From assembly GCF_018333215.1 (NCBI RefSeq), contig NZ_BORO01000023.1, forward strand, positions 1 to 59,792: a stretch of DNA of 59,792 nt, given 5' to 3'. Numbering within the stretch: position 1 is the stretch's first letter; every line of letters begins with the position of its first letter. The position numbers were made by a program, and so were the translations under genes. The notes beneath the pieces are model-generated. The model ran no database searches. It saw only the letters and a program-made list of their open reading frames with translations, and was not told the DNA's origin. This DNA is from Oceanobacillus sp. J11TS1. GTDB lineage: Bacteria; Bacillota; Bacilli; Bacillales; Amphibacillaceae. Positions 9,041 through 17,600 of this stretch are shown here, piece by piece.

Positions 9041-9241
9041 TTATTTTTTCTGATTCTTCATGCTGCCCTCAGCCATCTGAATCATTCGTTTTACCATCTC
9101 ACCACCGACTGCACCGTTTTCACGAGCAGTGGTATCAGCTCCTAGATTCACATGCATTTCACCAGCGATTTCCTCTTTCATCTGATTTAATGCACGTTCT
9201 GCTTGCGGTACTAACAACGCGTTTCTTCGTTTGTCAGCCAC
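9041..9241 (-). CDS. Alpha/beta-type small acid-soluble spore protein
   Basis: A 66-residue SASP that coats spore DNA and protects it from UV and chemical damage, being degraded by the GPR protease at germination. The family core is clear: ALNQMKEEIAGE around the GPR cleavage region, then VNLGADTTARENGAVGGEMVKRMIQMAE, which the known structures place in a helix-turn-helix lying on the DNA. The start is a GTG preceded by GGGGAGGGG at good spacing. Expression should be forespore-specific (sigma-G), although I could not fix a clean sigma-G promoter. It is single-gene and lies directly downstream-oriented from the 21-bp repeat array. Confidence 0.95.
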   Translation of the reverse strand: MADKRRNALLVPQAERALNQMKEEIAGEMHVNLGADTTARENGAVGGEMVKRMIQMAEGSMKNQKK

Positions 9242-9356
9242 TTCAAGCCCCTCCCCTTTTATTCGTAAGCAAGTTCAATACTTGCTTGACATTATCTTTT
9301 GCAGAAAGCCATAAATTATACAAAAAGATTCGGATTTTTTGATATTAAAATTGAAT

Positions 9357-9616
9357 GGAGCGGGTTCCTATCAATCGAGGCGGCGCACGATTTTCCGTTT
9401 GGAGCGGATATCGGAATGAGTGGAGCGCTTTCCTCTTGGTTTGGAGCGGATATCGACGTGGATGGAGCGCTTTCCCCTTGGTTTGGAGCGAATATCGGTA
9501 TGAGTGGAGCGCTCTCCCTTTGGTTTGGAGCGGATATCGGAGTGGATGGAGCGCTTTCCCCTTAGTTTGGAGCGAATATTGGAATGAGTGGAGCGGTTTT
9601 CCCATTTTCCGAGCGG
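9357..9616 (+). repeat. GGAGCG array A: 12 units, 21-bp period in a 42-bp dimer
   Basis: The core GGAGCG starts at 9401, 9422, 9443, 9464, 9485, 9506, 9527, 9548, 9569 and 9590, every step exactly 21 bp. Degenerate or offset units lie at 9357, 9377 and 9610. Two unit types alternate: GGAGCG(G/A)ATATCG... ending in GAGT or GGAT, and GGAGCGCTTTCC... ending in GTTT, so the higher-order period is 42 bp. The array fills the divergent space between the SASP and SRPBCC genes. Open frames through it (the period equals seven codons) arise from the repeat and are not called as genes. Confidence 0.9.
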
Positions 9617-9758
9617 GTTTCAGTAAATTGAGTTTTTGAACATTTACCTAAAACTTAAGATAAATAAAACGTTTTGGCATAAGTACAGCAAGTGGCACAT
9701 AAGTATATCAAGGTGATTCAAACAAGATAAATGTACTTTTTTAGAGGAGGAACGTTTG

Positions 9759-10220
9759 ATGTTAAAAGCAGTTTACAGCGTAAAAATTGACTTACCCCAA
9801 TCGGCCGTTTGGAATTATTTAGAAGATTGGTCTAATTGGGCAAGGCAGGTTCCTGGTTATCAAACACATACCGAAGTTTCAACAGTGGAATCCATTTGGG
9901 AGCTTCATGGAAGAGTAGGTTCGATGGCAAAGGACGTAAAAATGCATGTCAGCATTATGGAAATCACAGCCCCTTCTATCGTGCAATTTCGGGTGCGTGA
10001 TTCGGAAAACCGTTGTCTAGGGAGCGGCTGTTTCGATCTTTCCCAGCTCTCTGACCGTTCCTCCGAACTCACCTGTTTCATAGAGCTTGAATTAAAAGGA
10101 TTAGCAGGTAAAATGAGTGCGCCATTGATTGCTTCTCTGCTTCCAGTTTTGTTAGAAAAATTGGTACAGCGCATGATAAAGCCTCTAACGGAAGCTGATT
10201 CTGTTGCTTTACCACTTTAA
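9759..10220 (+). CDS. SRPBCC/CoxG-like ligand-binding domain protein
   Basis: A 153-residue single-domain protein of the START/Bet v1 (SRPBCC) type: an N-terminal strand with VKIDLPQSAVWNYLEDWSNWARQVPGY, seven beta strands, and a long C-terminal helix (APLIASLLPVLLEKLVQRM). Proteins of this form bind hydrophobic ligands in a deep cavity; some sit with carbon-monoxide dehydrogenase genes (CoxG), but none are near here. The function is therefore unknown. The ATG at 9759 has AGGAGGAACGTTTG in front; a TTG one codon earlier is less likely. YitT follows 80 bases on without a terminator between, so the two could be co-transcribed. Confidence 0.75.
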   Translation: MLKAVYSVKIDLPQSAVWNYLEDWSNWARQVPGYQTHTEVSTVESIWELHGRVGSMAKDVKMHVSIMEITAPSIVQFRVRDSENRCLGSGCFDLSQLSDRSSELTCFIELELKGLAGKMSAPLIASLLPVLLEKLVQRMIKPLTEADSVALPL

Positions 10221-10245
10221 AGTCATGATGTTTACTCCTGCTCCC

Positions 10246-10283
10246 AACAGTGATACATTAATAGAGGTCTAATTATCACTGTT
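10246..10283 (+). promoter_or_regulatory. Perfect 10-bp inverted repeat before yitT
   Basis: AACAGTGATA (10246-10255) and TATCACTGTT (10274-10283) are exact reverse complements with an 18-base gap. The downstream arm ends one base before the AGGAAAGG ribosome binding site of the YitT gene. There is no T run, so it is more likely an operator or an RNA hairpin near the start codon than a terminator. Confidence 0.5.
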
Positions 10284-10300
10284 AGGAAAGGAACACGCAC

Positions 10301-11167
10301 ATGGAAAAAGCTATACCCTCTAATGCATTTAAAGAATATGCTTATATTATCATTGGAGCAACGATTGTTGGATTAACATATAATATCTTCTTCCTTCCGG
10401 CACGATTAGCTGCTGGAGGTTTATCTGGAATTAGTACCATTCTTTATGAACTGTATACAATTAATCCTGCCCTCAGTCAATTTGTCATTAATATCCCTAT
10501 TTTTATCATTGGATGGATTACTTTAGGAAAGGACTTTAGCGTCAAAACATTAGTCGGGACTTTCTGGGTTCCACTCGCTATTTTTCTATCTTCTGATATT
10601 CCCATTACAGTTACCAATCCATTCTTGAGCGCTCTTTATGGCGGACTTATCCTTGGTGCAGGTCTAGGAATCGTTTATAAAGGAAATGGATCCACTGGTG
10701 GCACAGCAGCTATAGCCCAAATTGTGAAAAAATTCACGGGTATTTCTAGCGGTTATTCACAATTTATAGTAGATGGGCTAGTTGTTATCACTTCTATATT
10801 CGTTTTCAGTCTCGAGCTGACACTGTTTGCATTAATGGCTATTTATATTAGTGGTAAAGCCATTGACGTTGTCCAATTACGAACTTCAGCAACGAAACTT
10901 GTGATGATTATTACAAATGAAGAAGAAAAAGTCCAACAGCTTATTCAGGATGGAATTGATCGAGGTTTAACAAAAATCCGATCTGTCGGCGGCTATACAA
11001 AACTGGATAAAACCATGATACTATGTGTTGCCGAACAACCTGAAGCGGTGAAGCTGAAAAAATTGCTGCAGGAGGAAACGCCTGAAGCATTCACTATTTT
11101 CATCAACGCTTCCGAAATTCTGGGGAGAGGCTTCTCACTCGATAAATATTATGGACAGAAATTTTAA
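10301..11167 (+). CDS. YitT-family membrane protein with DUF2179 domain
   Basis: A 288-residue inner-membrane protein. About five hydrophobic segments occupy residues 10-200 (IIIGATIVGL, FVINIPIFII, LYGGLILGAG, FIVDGLVVIT and FALMAIYIS regions), with the family hallmarks FLPARLAAGGLSGIS and GNGSTGGTAAIA. The C-terminal 75 residues form the soluble DUF2179 domain, with GLTKIRSVGGYT. The family is very common in Bacillota in many paralogues; transport is suspected, but no substrate is established. A GGAAAGGAA ribosome binding site precedes the ATG. A terminator follows. Confidence 0.9.
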   Translation: MEKAIPSNAFKEYAYIIIGATIVGLTYNIFFLPARLAAGGLSGISTILYELYTINPALSQFVINIPIFIIGWITLGKDFSVKTLVGTFWVPLAIFLSSDIPITVTNPFLSALYGGLILGAGLGIVYKGNGSTGGTAAIAQIVKKFTGISSGYSQFIVDGLVVITSIFVFSLELTLFALMAIYISGKAIDVVQLRTSATKLVMIITNEEEKVQQLIQDGIDRGLTKIRSVGGYTKLDKTMILCVAEQPEAVKLKKLLQEETPEAFTIFINASEILGRGFSLDKYYGQKF

Positions 11168-11185
11168 GTTACGGATAACAGGAAG

Positions 11186-11234
11186 AAAGAGCCAGAATAC
11201 AATGGATATATTTCCAAGGTATTCTGGCTCTTTT
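11186..11234 (+). terminator. Terminator after the YitT gene
   Basis: AAAGAGCCAGAATAC pairs with GTATTCTGGCTCTTT across an 18-base loop and runs into TTTT. One end of the rearranged dipeptidase fragment begins shortly downstream. Confidence 0.85.
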
Positions 11235-11297
11235 GCTGAAGATTTATCAAACGTATTTCATTCTGCCAACGAAGTTTCTGTTTTTTCTTCCATTCGT

Positions 11298-11591
11298 CTA
11301 GCCTGTTTTGCGCTCTATCCTGCTTTTCTAAAAAAAGATGCAAAAACAGCAACCATTGCCGATCTTTGTAAGCACATTGATCATGTTTGTGCACTTGGCG
11401 GAGAAAAAAATATTGGCTTCGGGTCTGATTTTGATGGGATTGAATATTTTATAGATAAAGTCACCGACGCATCCTGTTATGGTTATTTAATAAATGAATT
11501 ACTAAAACACTATACAGAGGAGCAGGTTAGAGGGTTTGCCTATCAAAACTTCATGAATCTGCTCCCGGATTTATCTAAATTTCTCGGATGA
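11298..11591 (+). pseudogene. Inverted C-terminal part of a broken M19 dipeptidase
   Basis: The forward frame encodes the C-terminal third of a membrane-dipeptidase (peptidase M19) protein: LYPAFL, then ATIADLCKHIDHVCALGG, then NIGFGSDFDGI with the metal-site region, and INELLKHYTEEQVRGFAYQNF. This is precisely the part missing from the reverse-strand fragment at 11543-12199. The left limit is approximate, because sequence before residue LACFALYP does not look like the family. No ribosome binding site or in-frame start is suitable. Together the two pieces indicate an inversion of roughly 300 bp inside one gene. Confidence 0.75.
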
Positions 11592-12199
11592 TCACAGATG
11601 GCTCGTACATTAGAATGGGTTGCGATGGGATGGTCAGCTTGTTCGATCACATTCCAAAAAGCTTGGACAGAAAGATGCGATACATCCGTCAAAATATCAT
11701 GCGTATTGTTTAATTGGACAACTTCTCTTCCCAGTCTAGTCAGTCCTGCTCCGCGGGGCTCTTTAGCGCCATCTGCACATAGATTGGCGTGGTTCCACGT
11801 TAAGCCAAAGGATTTCACACCCATTTGGTAAAGTGTCTGAAGCTTTTGCATATCATTCCCGATTGGTTCAGCACCTTCTAAAGTTAATACTGCACCAATT
11901 TCATCAGGAGCAAGCGTATCAATATCCTTCCACTGCCGAATAAGTTTTACCTGCTCGTGTTTTCCAATAATTTCTTCGTGAAAAATCGTTGCTTGTTCAA
12001 CCGCACATTCCCATTGATCCATGCTAGATGTTTCTGGAGGAACAAAAATCGCAAAAAATTGAACACCAACATTCCCAGCCTCTAATCGCTGCAGGTTCGT
12101 TGCCAGTTCTGGCGCATCCCGAAAATCAAGTACTTTATGTTCTCGTCGTGCTGATTGCAGTTTAAATAATGCGTCGCAATGGGTATCGATTACCTTCAT
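11543..12199 (-). pseudogene. N-terminal part of the broken M19 dipeptidase
   Basis: The frame encodes the first two thirds of a peptidase M19 dipeptidase, a zinc enzyme that splits dipeptides. The metal-binding DTHCDAL is at residues 5-11, VLTLEGAEP and GLTWNHAN follow, and THSNVRAICDHPRNL is where family similarity stops. It then runs into about ten unrelated residues and a stop. The start is the ATG of MKVIDTH, with AAGGA nine bases upstream. It lies 12 bases after the acyl-CoA synthetase stop and would have been its operon partner. The missing C-terminus lies inverted at 11298-11591, so activity should be lost unless the DNA flips back. Confidence 0.8.
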
Positions 12200-12211
12200 T
12201 TGTCCCATTCC

Positions 12212-13786
12212 TTATAAATTTTTATGCTCTCTTTGCCTTAACTCAACCCGGCGGATTTTTCCTGAATTTGTTTTTGGCAACTCGGAAATAAACTCTATTT
12301 TTCGCGGATACTTATACGGTGCAATCTGCTGTTTCACATAATTTTGGAGCTTCTTAACAACTTCATCGTCCCCGATAATATTGGCTTGCAAGATGATAAA
12401 TGCTTTAACCACATGCCCTCTTATCGGATCCGGACTAGCAACGACGGCACATTCTTTAACATCTGGATGTTTTACAAGTGTATCCTCGATTTCAAACGGC
12501 CCAATCGTATAGCCAGAGCTAATAATAATATCGTCACTTCTTCCTTCAAACCAAAAATAGCCGTCTTCATCCATTTTTGCCTGATCTCCAGTAACGTAGT
12601 AATCTCCACGATGTGTTTTCATCGTACGTTCTTCGTCTTTATAATACCCTCTAAACAATGCAGGGGTATCTAACGGAATTGCAATGTCTCCAACCTCACC
12701 TGGTTTTAACTGCTGACCATCTTCATCGATAATCACTACTTCATTTCCAGGGGTTGGTTTTCCCATTGCTCCAGGGCGGACTTCCGTACCTTTTAAGAAA
12801 CCAAGCAATAAGGTACTTTCCGTCTGCCCGTATCCATCTCTTACTGTAATATTAAAATGATGCTTAAATTTATCAATGACTTCACGATTCAAAGGCTCTC
12901 CCGCAGAAACAGCACTGTGCAATGCATCCAAATGATAGTCATCTAAATTGGAAAGCTTGGCCATTAAACGATACTCTGTCGGTGTACAGCAGAGCACATT
13001 TACTTGATACTTCTCCAACAGCTCTAAATATTTTGCAGCGTCAAATTTCCCTTCATATACAAATGCAGTTGCTCCTGTTCCCATTACAGAAAGGAAAGGA
13101 CTCCACACCCATTTTTGCCAGCCTGGTGCAGCTGTCGCCCACACTGTATCTCCATCTTGAATACCGAGCCAATAACGAGGTGCGCTAGACATATGAGCGA
13201 ATCCCCATCCATGTGTATGAATAACAGCTTTTGGATTCCCAGTAGTTCCAGATGTATAAGATAAAAATGCAACATCATCTCTTTTTGTTTTGACAGTCTC
13301 TAATTGGTCAGAGGCTTGTTCCTTCTCCTTGTCAATGGACGTCCAATCTGCTAACTCGCTGCCGACAATAAATTTTGTTAACTGTTCATACTCTACAACG
13401 CCTTTAAATTCATCGATAACAGCTGGAGTCGCAACAACACCCTTGATTTCACCATGCGTGATACGATATTGTAAGTCTTTTGTCCGCAGCATTTCTGAGC
13501 TTGGAATAATAATAATGCCTGTTTTTAATGCTGCGATATATAATTCATATGCTTCAATACATCGTGGTAACATAATCAATAATTTGTCACCATATTTCAA
13601 ACCCTGTTTTAATAAAATATTACCAACCTTATTCGCATTTTTTATTAAATTCCTGTACGTAATTTCTTTCGTATCTCCATTTTCCTCTTCTAAAATAATC
13701 GCTTTTCTTTCTTCATCAGCTGCATATTTTTCAAACTCGGAAGTGATGTTATACCATTCTGGGGCAATTAAATCCGACTTTTTCAT
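12212..13786 (-). CDS. Acyl-CoA synthetase, AMP-forming, medium-chain/acetyl type
   Basis: Activates a carboxylic acid to its CoA thioester through an acyl-adenylate. The 524-residue protein has the ANL-superfamily motifs: YTSGTTGNPKAV (phosphate loop), DGYGQTES, YVTGDQA, GRSDDIIISSGYTIGP (hinge) and the C-terminal lysine motif LPKTNSGKIRR. It resembles the acetyl/medium-chain synthetases (AcsM or YtcI-like); the acid used is unknown. The ATG is preceded by GGAGGAGGAAC. It has a clear promoter with a palindrome just after the predicted start point. The broken dipeptidase gene follows in the same orientation. Confidence 0.9.
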   Translation of the reverse strand: MKKSDLIAPEWYNITSEFEKYAADEERKAIILEEENGDTKEITYRNLIKNANKVGNILLKQGLKYGDKLLIMLPRCIEAYELYIAALKTGIIIIPSSEMLRTKDLQYRITHGEIKGVVATPAVIDEFKGVVEYEQLTKFIVGSELADWTSIDKEKEQASDQLETVKTKRDDVAFLSYTSGTTGNPKAVIHTHGWGFAHMSSAPRYWLGIQDGDTVWATAAPGWQKWVWSPFLSVMGTGATAFVYEGKFDAAKYLELLEKYQVNVLCCTPTEYRLMAKLSNLDDYHLDALHSAVSAGEPLNREVIDKFKHHFNITVRDGYGQTESTLLLGFLKGTEVRPGAMGKPTPGNEVVIIDEDGQQLKPGEVGDIAIPLDTPALFRGYYKDEERTMKTHRGDYYVTGDQAKMDEDGYFWFEGRSDDIIISSGYTIGPFEIEDTLVKHPDVKECAVVASPDPIRGHVVKAFIILQANIIGDDEVVKKLQNYVKQQIAPYKYPRKIEFISELPKTNSGKIRRVELRQREHKNL

Positions 13787-13800
13787 AATGTTCCTCCTCC

Positions 13801-13815
13801 GATTAGTACCTAATC
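13801..13815 (-). promoter_or_regulatory. Operator-like palindrome GATTAG-TAC-CTAATC
   Basis: Perfect 6-3-6 inverted repeat in the short leader of the acyl-CoA synthetase gene, between the predicted transcription start and the ribosome binding site. That is the usual place for a repressor operator. No regulator gene is nearby that obviously matches. Confidence 0.5.
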
Positions 13816-13828
13816 CTATTTGTAAGTA

Positions 13829-13856
13829 ATTATATCAGAAACTAGGATAACTTCAA
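13829..13856 (-). promoter_or_regulatory. Sigma-A promoter of the acyl-CoA synthetase gene
   Basis: On the reverse strand, TTGAAG (13851-13856) and a perfect TATAAT (13829-13834) with a 16-bp spacer. The palindrome at 13801-13815 lies from about +7 to +21. Confidence 0.7.
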
Positions 13857-13974
13857 AAGTATATGAATTTTCAAACGCCACTGCATGTAATTATTACAAT
13901 TAAAAATTCTATCCTTTAAAATAAAGGTGTATGATTAATTCAAAAGGGAATAGTAACATAAGGGAGTGTTGACG

Positions 13975-14988
13975 ATGCCATCATTTAATGAAAAAGATTT
14001 TGATAAAGCATATGATAAAGAAACAACAAAAATTAATAAACAATTAGATAAAGATATTATTTTTGCGATGATTGGGGATATCAATACCGGAAAATCATCG
14101 ACCATTAATCAGCTCATTGGCGATGACGTTGCAAAAGTTGGCGCCCGTCCTGGAGAAACAGTTGGTATTGATAAATATATTTATCGCGACAAGATTATCT
14201 TTGCGGATACGCCTGGGCTTGATGATATTAATCATGTGAATTCAGAAGAAACATTTCGCTTTTACCGAGAAGCAGATGTCATCTTATTTTTCCTGAATGC
14301 TGCAGGAACGGTTTTTTCAGAAGGAGAAAGAAAATCCTTTGAAACCATAAAAAAAGAAAATAAACATATTGTTTTTGTTTTAAATAAAATTGACGCAGCG
14401 GATGATATTCCCGCACTTGTTCAATATGTGAAGCAGCATACATCCGATCGCTATCCAGTTATTCCAATTTCTTCCCGAACTGGAGAAAATATCGACAAAT
14501 TACGAAATCAGATTTTAGAAATTCTGAAAAAAAAAGAAAAGGAAATTCAATTCGCTCGGCTTATTAAGGAAAAATCACAGACAGCGAACAAATGGATTTT
14601 AGCAGCTTCCGGTTCAGCTACTGCTATTGGAGCAGTGCCTCTTCCGGGATCGGACTTCATTCCACTAACCGGTATCCAGGTTGGATTAATGGTAAGACTA
14701 GCAACATTATATGAAAAACCTTTATCTAAGAAAAAAGCAAAAGAACTAACGATTGCAACGATTACCGGCAACATTGGCAAAACGATTTTTCGTCAAGTAT
14801 CCAAATTTGTTCCCGGTGCAGGATCGGTTATCGGCGGCAGTGTTGCCGGGGCGATGACACTATCGATGGGATACGCTGTAAAATATGCCTACGAAAATAA
14901 TATTGAATTAAATGCAGAAACATTGAAGTCTCTATATAGCTATTTTCATAAAAAAGGCAAAGAAGACCAGAAAGAAGAAAACCAGTAA
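13975..14988 (+). CDS. Era/dynamin-like GTPase with C-terminal DUF697-type domain
   Basis: A 337-residue membrane-associated GTPase. The P-loop is GDINTGKSS (34-42), the G3 motif DTPG (78-81), G4 NKID (137-140) and G5 SSRTGE. From about residue 195 a second part has hydrophobic, glycine-rich segments (AASGSATAIGAVPLPG, IGGSVAGAMTL) of the DUF697/YcjF type that associate with membranes, followed by a basic-acidic tail. I use the ATG at 13975, with AGGGAG eight bases upstream; a TTG three codons earlier is possible. The role is not established; related proteins are linked to envelope stress. It is single-gene, with a terminator. Confidence 0.8.
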   Translation: MPSFNEKDFDKAYDKETTKINKQLDKDIIFAMIGDINTGKSSTINQLIGDDVAKVGARPGETVGIDKYIYRDKIIFADTPGLDDINHVNSEETFRFYREADVILFFLNAAGTVFSEGERKSFETIKKENKHIVFVLNKIDAADDIPALVQYVKQHTSDRYPVIPISSRTGENIDKLRNQILEILKKKEKEIQFARLIKEKSQTANKWILAASGSATAIGAVPLPGSDFIPLTGIQVGLMVRLATLYEKPLSKKKAKELTIATITGNIGKTIFRQVSKFVPGAGSVIGGSVAGAMTLSMGYAVKYAYENNIELNAETLKSLYSYFHKKGKEDQKEENQ

Positions 14989-14993
14989 ACCAG

Positions 14994-15030
14994 AAAAGTA
15001 CATGCAGCCAAACGTATTGCATGTACTTTT
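14994..15030. terminator. Terminator between the GTPase and acetyltransferase genes
   Basis: AAAAGTACATGCA pairs with TGCATGTACTTTT and is followed by a T-rich stretch. AAAA at the other side makes it usable from both directions. Confidence 0.85.
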
Positions 15031-15061
15031 TATTAATCATTCGGTTATACGAAATCCGATT

Positions 15062-15619
15062 CTAAACCTCAAACTCATCTTTTAAGATAGAATAGATTTT
15101 AAGATCCTCTTGCTTTCCTTTTCGGCACATGGATTTTCTTAACGTTCCTTCATAGGTCATTCCTAGTTTCTCCATCAACTTATATGAAGCAATATTGTCT
15201 GGATGGCATCTTGCATAAACGCGTTCCAGTTTCATTTTTTCAAATCCAAAACGAAGAACTGCCCTTCCTGCTTCTGCCCCGATTCCTTTCCGCCAATAAT
15301 CCCGTGAGATAGCATAGGCAAGTTCTGCAGAATAGTGCTTCTGATTCCACTGTAAATCAATGGTTCCAATAACACGGTTCTTCTTCTTCCAAACGATTGC
15401 CCAGGCTCCCTTTGTGCCTTTTTTATATAGATCCAGCAAAAACGCGATAAACTCTTCCGTATCCCCACGTGTTGTATGTGTTTCCCACGTTAAAAACGTT
15501 GTCAATTCTGGATCGGAAGCATAGTCATAAACATCCTGCAAATCTTCTTTTTTCATTTCTCTTAAAAGCAGTCGTTCTGTTTCTAATACTGGAAACGGAA
15601 TAAACGGAAATTCTTGCAT
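15062..15619 (-). CDS. GNAT-family N-acetyltransferase, RimJ/RimL-like
   Basis: A 185-residue acetyl-CoA-dependent acetyltransferase. ETERLLLREMKKED opens the fold, VIGTIDL and AELAYAISRDYWRKGIGAEA hold the central strand and the acetyl-CoA pyrophosphate loop, and HPDNIASYKLMEKLGM is the motif B region. Such proteins acetylate ribosomal-protein N-termini or small molecules; the target is not readable. The ATG has GGTGAGGTGAAGCA in front. It is convergent with the GTPase gene and single. Confidence 0.85.
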   Translation of the reverse strand: MQEFPFIPFPVLETERLLLREMKKEDLQDVYDYASDPELTTFLTWETHTTRGDTEEFIAFLLDLYKKGTKGAWAIVWKKKNRVIGTIDLQWNQKHYSAELAYAISRDYWRKGIGAEAGRAVLRFGFEKMKLERVYARCHPDNIASYKLMEKLGMTYEGTLRKSMCRKGKQEDLKIYSILKDEFEV

Positions 15620-15766
15620 TGCTTCACCTCACCTTTACATGAAAATTAGGACTATTATACACAAAATCATCCGCATTTTGAAGTATTTCTCATCACGACA
15701 AGAAAAACAAATCCAATAACGAAACGTTTTTTATCCTGCACTATATAAAAACCTTGATAATGTAAG

Positions 15767-15915
15767 AACAAAAGCGCAGAGCGCCTGTTTAAAAACGTAG
15801 AGATTGGAGTGGCACAACTGAGATAAAGGAAACACGGTGAGGTAACGAACCGATGTTGACTTATCGTAGGGCGTGACGGGAAATCTCCTAGTTTTTGGCG
15901 CTCGGAGCTGGACAC
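15767..15915. repeat. bcr-like structured intergenic repeat of Bacillaceae
   Basis: The intergenic region 15620-16024 holds an element of about 150 bp with the look of widespread Bacillaceae repeats: it opens AAAAGCGCAGAGCGCC and closes GGCGCTCGGAGCTGGACA. GAGCGCC (15779-15785) pairs with GGCGCTC (15897-15903), and GAGATT near 15800 pairs with AATCTC near 15882, so a transcript would fold into nested stems. Elements of this kind (for example bcr1 in the B. cereus group) are mobile and non-coding; the exact subfamily is not known to me. Confidence 0.6.
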
Positions 15916-16024
15916 GGCTATTTTCTATAATTAGTTATCCACAAGGAAATAATTCTATAATTTCCTATGCAACAAGAAAGAAGCCGAAAAGACCTTCTGA
16001 AGTCTTCCCAGCTTCTTTCTCCGA

Positions 16025-17437
16025 TTAAATCCGCTGTTTATGCATATCTTTCCCATCATACGTATAAAGTGTTTCCCTCTTTTCAACGACTGTTTCTAAA
16101 TGAACTGCTCTGCCCCATAATTGATAAATATATGGTAAAACATGCTCCAAGTATTTAATATCTAATTCAATATCTTCATAGCCATGACGTAAATAAAGCT
16201 CTCCATTGCGGAGATAGTCGCCATTTTCTACCGTAATATATGGGAAGCCGCCGTTGACACGCTGGGAGACAAGCTGGTCCCGAATCTGTATATAATCTTT
16301 TTGTGTAATTCGATAATCTCTTCCTTTTTTCTCAAAAAGATACAGATCCTCTCTTTCAACTAATTCTTTGGTTAAATAATTTCGGATAAAAGATATATCT
16401 GATTCCATTTCACGTACTTCAAACATTTTTTCTCTGCCTTGATTGGGTTTACAGCCGTTCCGTTTCATTTCTTCTGTTGGATTATTATAGCGTTCTTCAA
16501 TATCTTCAAAAATCTTTATCCCCAAATAATAAGGATTAATCGAAGTTCGTGAAGGCTGGACAACACCAGCATTTAATTTAGCATATTCTAAGGTTTCCGA
16601 TGTCGTTAAATCTAATGCACGTAAGATTCGTTGATGCCAATAGGATGCCCATCCCTCATTCATCACTTTGGTTTCTAATTGCGGCCAAAAATACAGCATT
16701 TCTTCGCGCATCATCGTCAGCACATCACGTTGCCAATCCTCCAGCTCTCTGCTGTATTCTTCAATAAATAATAATATATCTTTTTCAGGAGAGGGCGGGA
16801 TTTTCTTTTGTCTTTTTGTTTTTTTCCTCTGTGTCCGTTTTTCACTCTCATCTAAATCCCAGAGATCATCATATTCTCCTCTTTTTTTCTGGGTATCCTC
16901 ATCCGTGCCGTCATCCTCTGTTTTTGGATGCAGCTTATAGCGGACAATGGAAGGATCTATATGCTCCTGAATCGATAAAATAGCATCCAAAAAGCTCTCT
17001 ACTTCTTCTTTTCCATGTACCATTTCGTAATGAGCAATCCGCTCTGCCGTTGCTGTCATGCTCTCTACCATATCTCTTCTTGTATTTGAAAAACGAATAT
17101 TATTTTTAAAGAAATCACAATGGGCAAGGACATGTGCAATAATCAATTTATTTTGGATAAGGCTATTCGTATTCAATAAAAAGGCATAACAAGGATCCGA
17201 ATTAATCACCAGCTCATAAATTTGACTCAAGCCTAAGTCATATTGCAGCTTCATTTTATGAAATTGTTTCCCAAAGCTCCAATGCGTAAACCGTGTCGGC
17301 ATTCCATATGCACCAAATGTATAGATAATATCTGCTGGACAAATCTCATAGCGCATCGGATAAAAATCCAGTCCAAATCCTTTCGCTACCTCCGTAATTT
17401 CTTCGATAGCTTTTGTTAATTCCTTTGTTTCGTTCAA
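16025..17437 (-). CDS. spoVR: SpoVR-family stage V sporulation protein
   Basis: A 470-residue SpoVR protein, required for normal spore cortex in B. subtilis by an unknown mechanism. The family regions are visible: [25 protein letters not shown] in broken form near the N-terminus, [36 protein letters not shown] and [11 protein letters not shown] Lys/Arg/Glu-rich insert lies near residues 170-215. The start is a TTG with AAGGGGGAATCCAC in front; no better ATG exists. It is the third member of the PrkA-YhbH-SpoVR set, the counterpart of E. coli yeaG-yeaH-ycgB, all on the reverse strand here with separate spacers. Confidence 0.93.
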   Translation of the reverse strand: MNETKELTKAIEEITEVAKGFGLDFYPMRYEICPADIIYTFGAYGMPTRFTHWSFGKQFHKMKLQYDLGLSQIYELVINSDPCYAFLLNTNSLIQNKLIIAHVLAHCDFFKNNIRFSNTRRDMVESMTATAERIAHYEMVHGKEEVESFLDAILSIQEHIDPSIVRYKLHPKTEDDGTDEDTQKKRGEYDDLWDLDESEKRTQRKKTKRQKKIPPSPEKDILLFIEEYSRELEDWQRDVLTMMREEMLYFWPQLETKVMNEGWASYWHQRILRALDLTTSETLEYAKLNAGVVQPSRTSINPYYLGIKIFEDIEERYNNPTEEMKRNGCKPNQGREKMFEVREMESDISFIRNYLTKELVEREDLYLFEKKGRDYRITQKDYIQIRDQLVSQRVNGGFPYITVENGDYLRNGELYLRHGYEDIELDIKYLEHVLPYIYQLWGRAVHLETVVEKRETLYTYDGKDMHKQRI

Positions 17438-17506
17438 GTGGATTCCCCCTTTATTCTGCTACTACTAGTCTATGTTGTTCGGATAAAATCTTGCCCCGCC
17501 GAATCT

Positions 17507-17600
17507 TCTTTATCCAGATAGACCAAGAAAGTTCATTAGGTATTGGATGCCTAGGGTCGAACCTAAACAGAGCATCCGCCAAGCTTTTCGGGGCGGATGC
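17507..17600. repeat. Dyad-rich element between spoVR and yhbH
   Basis: Within the 330-bp gap (17438-17767), GCATCCGCC (17572-17580) is a perfect inverted repeat of GGCGGATGC (17592-17600), with an 11-base loop. GCCCCG near 17509 can pair with CGGGGC near 17589, and GGATGCC recurs near 17545. The segment is markedly more GC-rich than its surroundings. It has no clear T run, so it is a weak terminator for yhbH at best, and it may be a mobile repeat. Confidence 0.45.

Noticed and set aside
9299-9639. Three overlapping open frames in array A
   Set aside because: Same repeat artefact; no start signals or recognisable domain.
17540-17570. tRNA-like TTCGA loop on the reverse strand
   Set aside because: The acceptor and anticodon arms cannot be formed in the space available.
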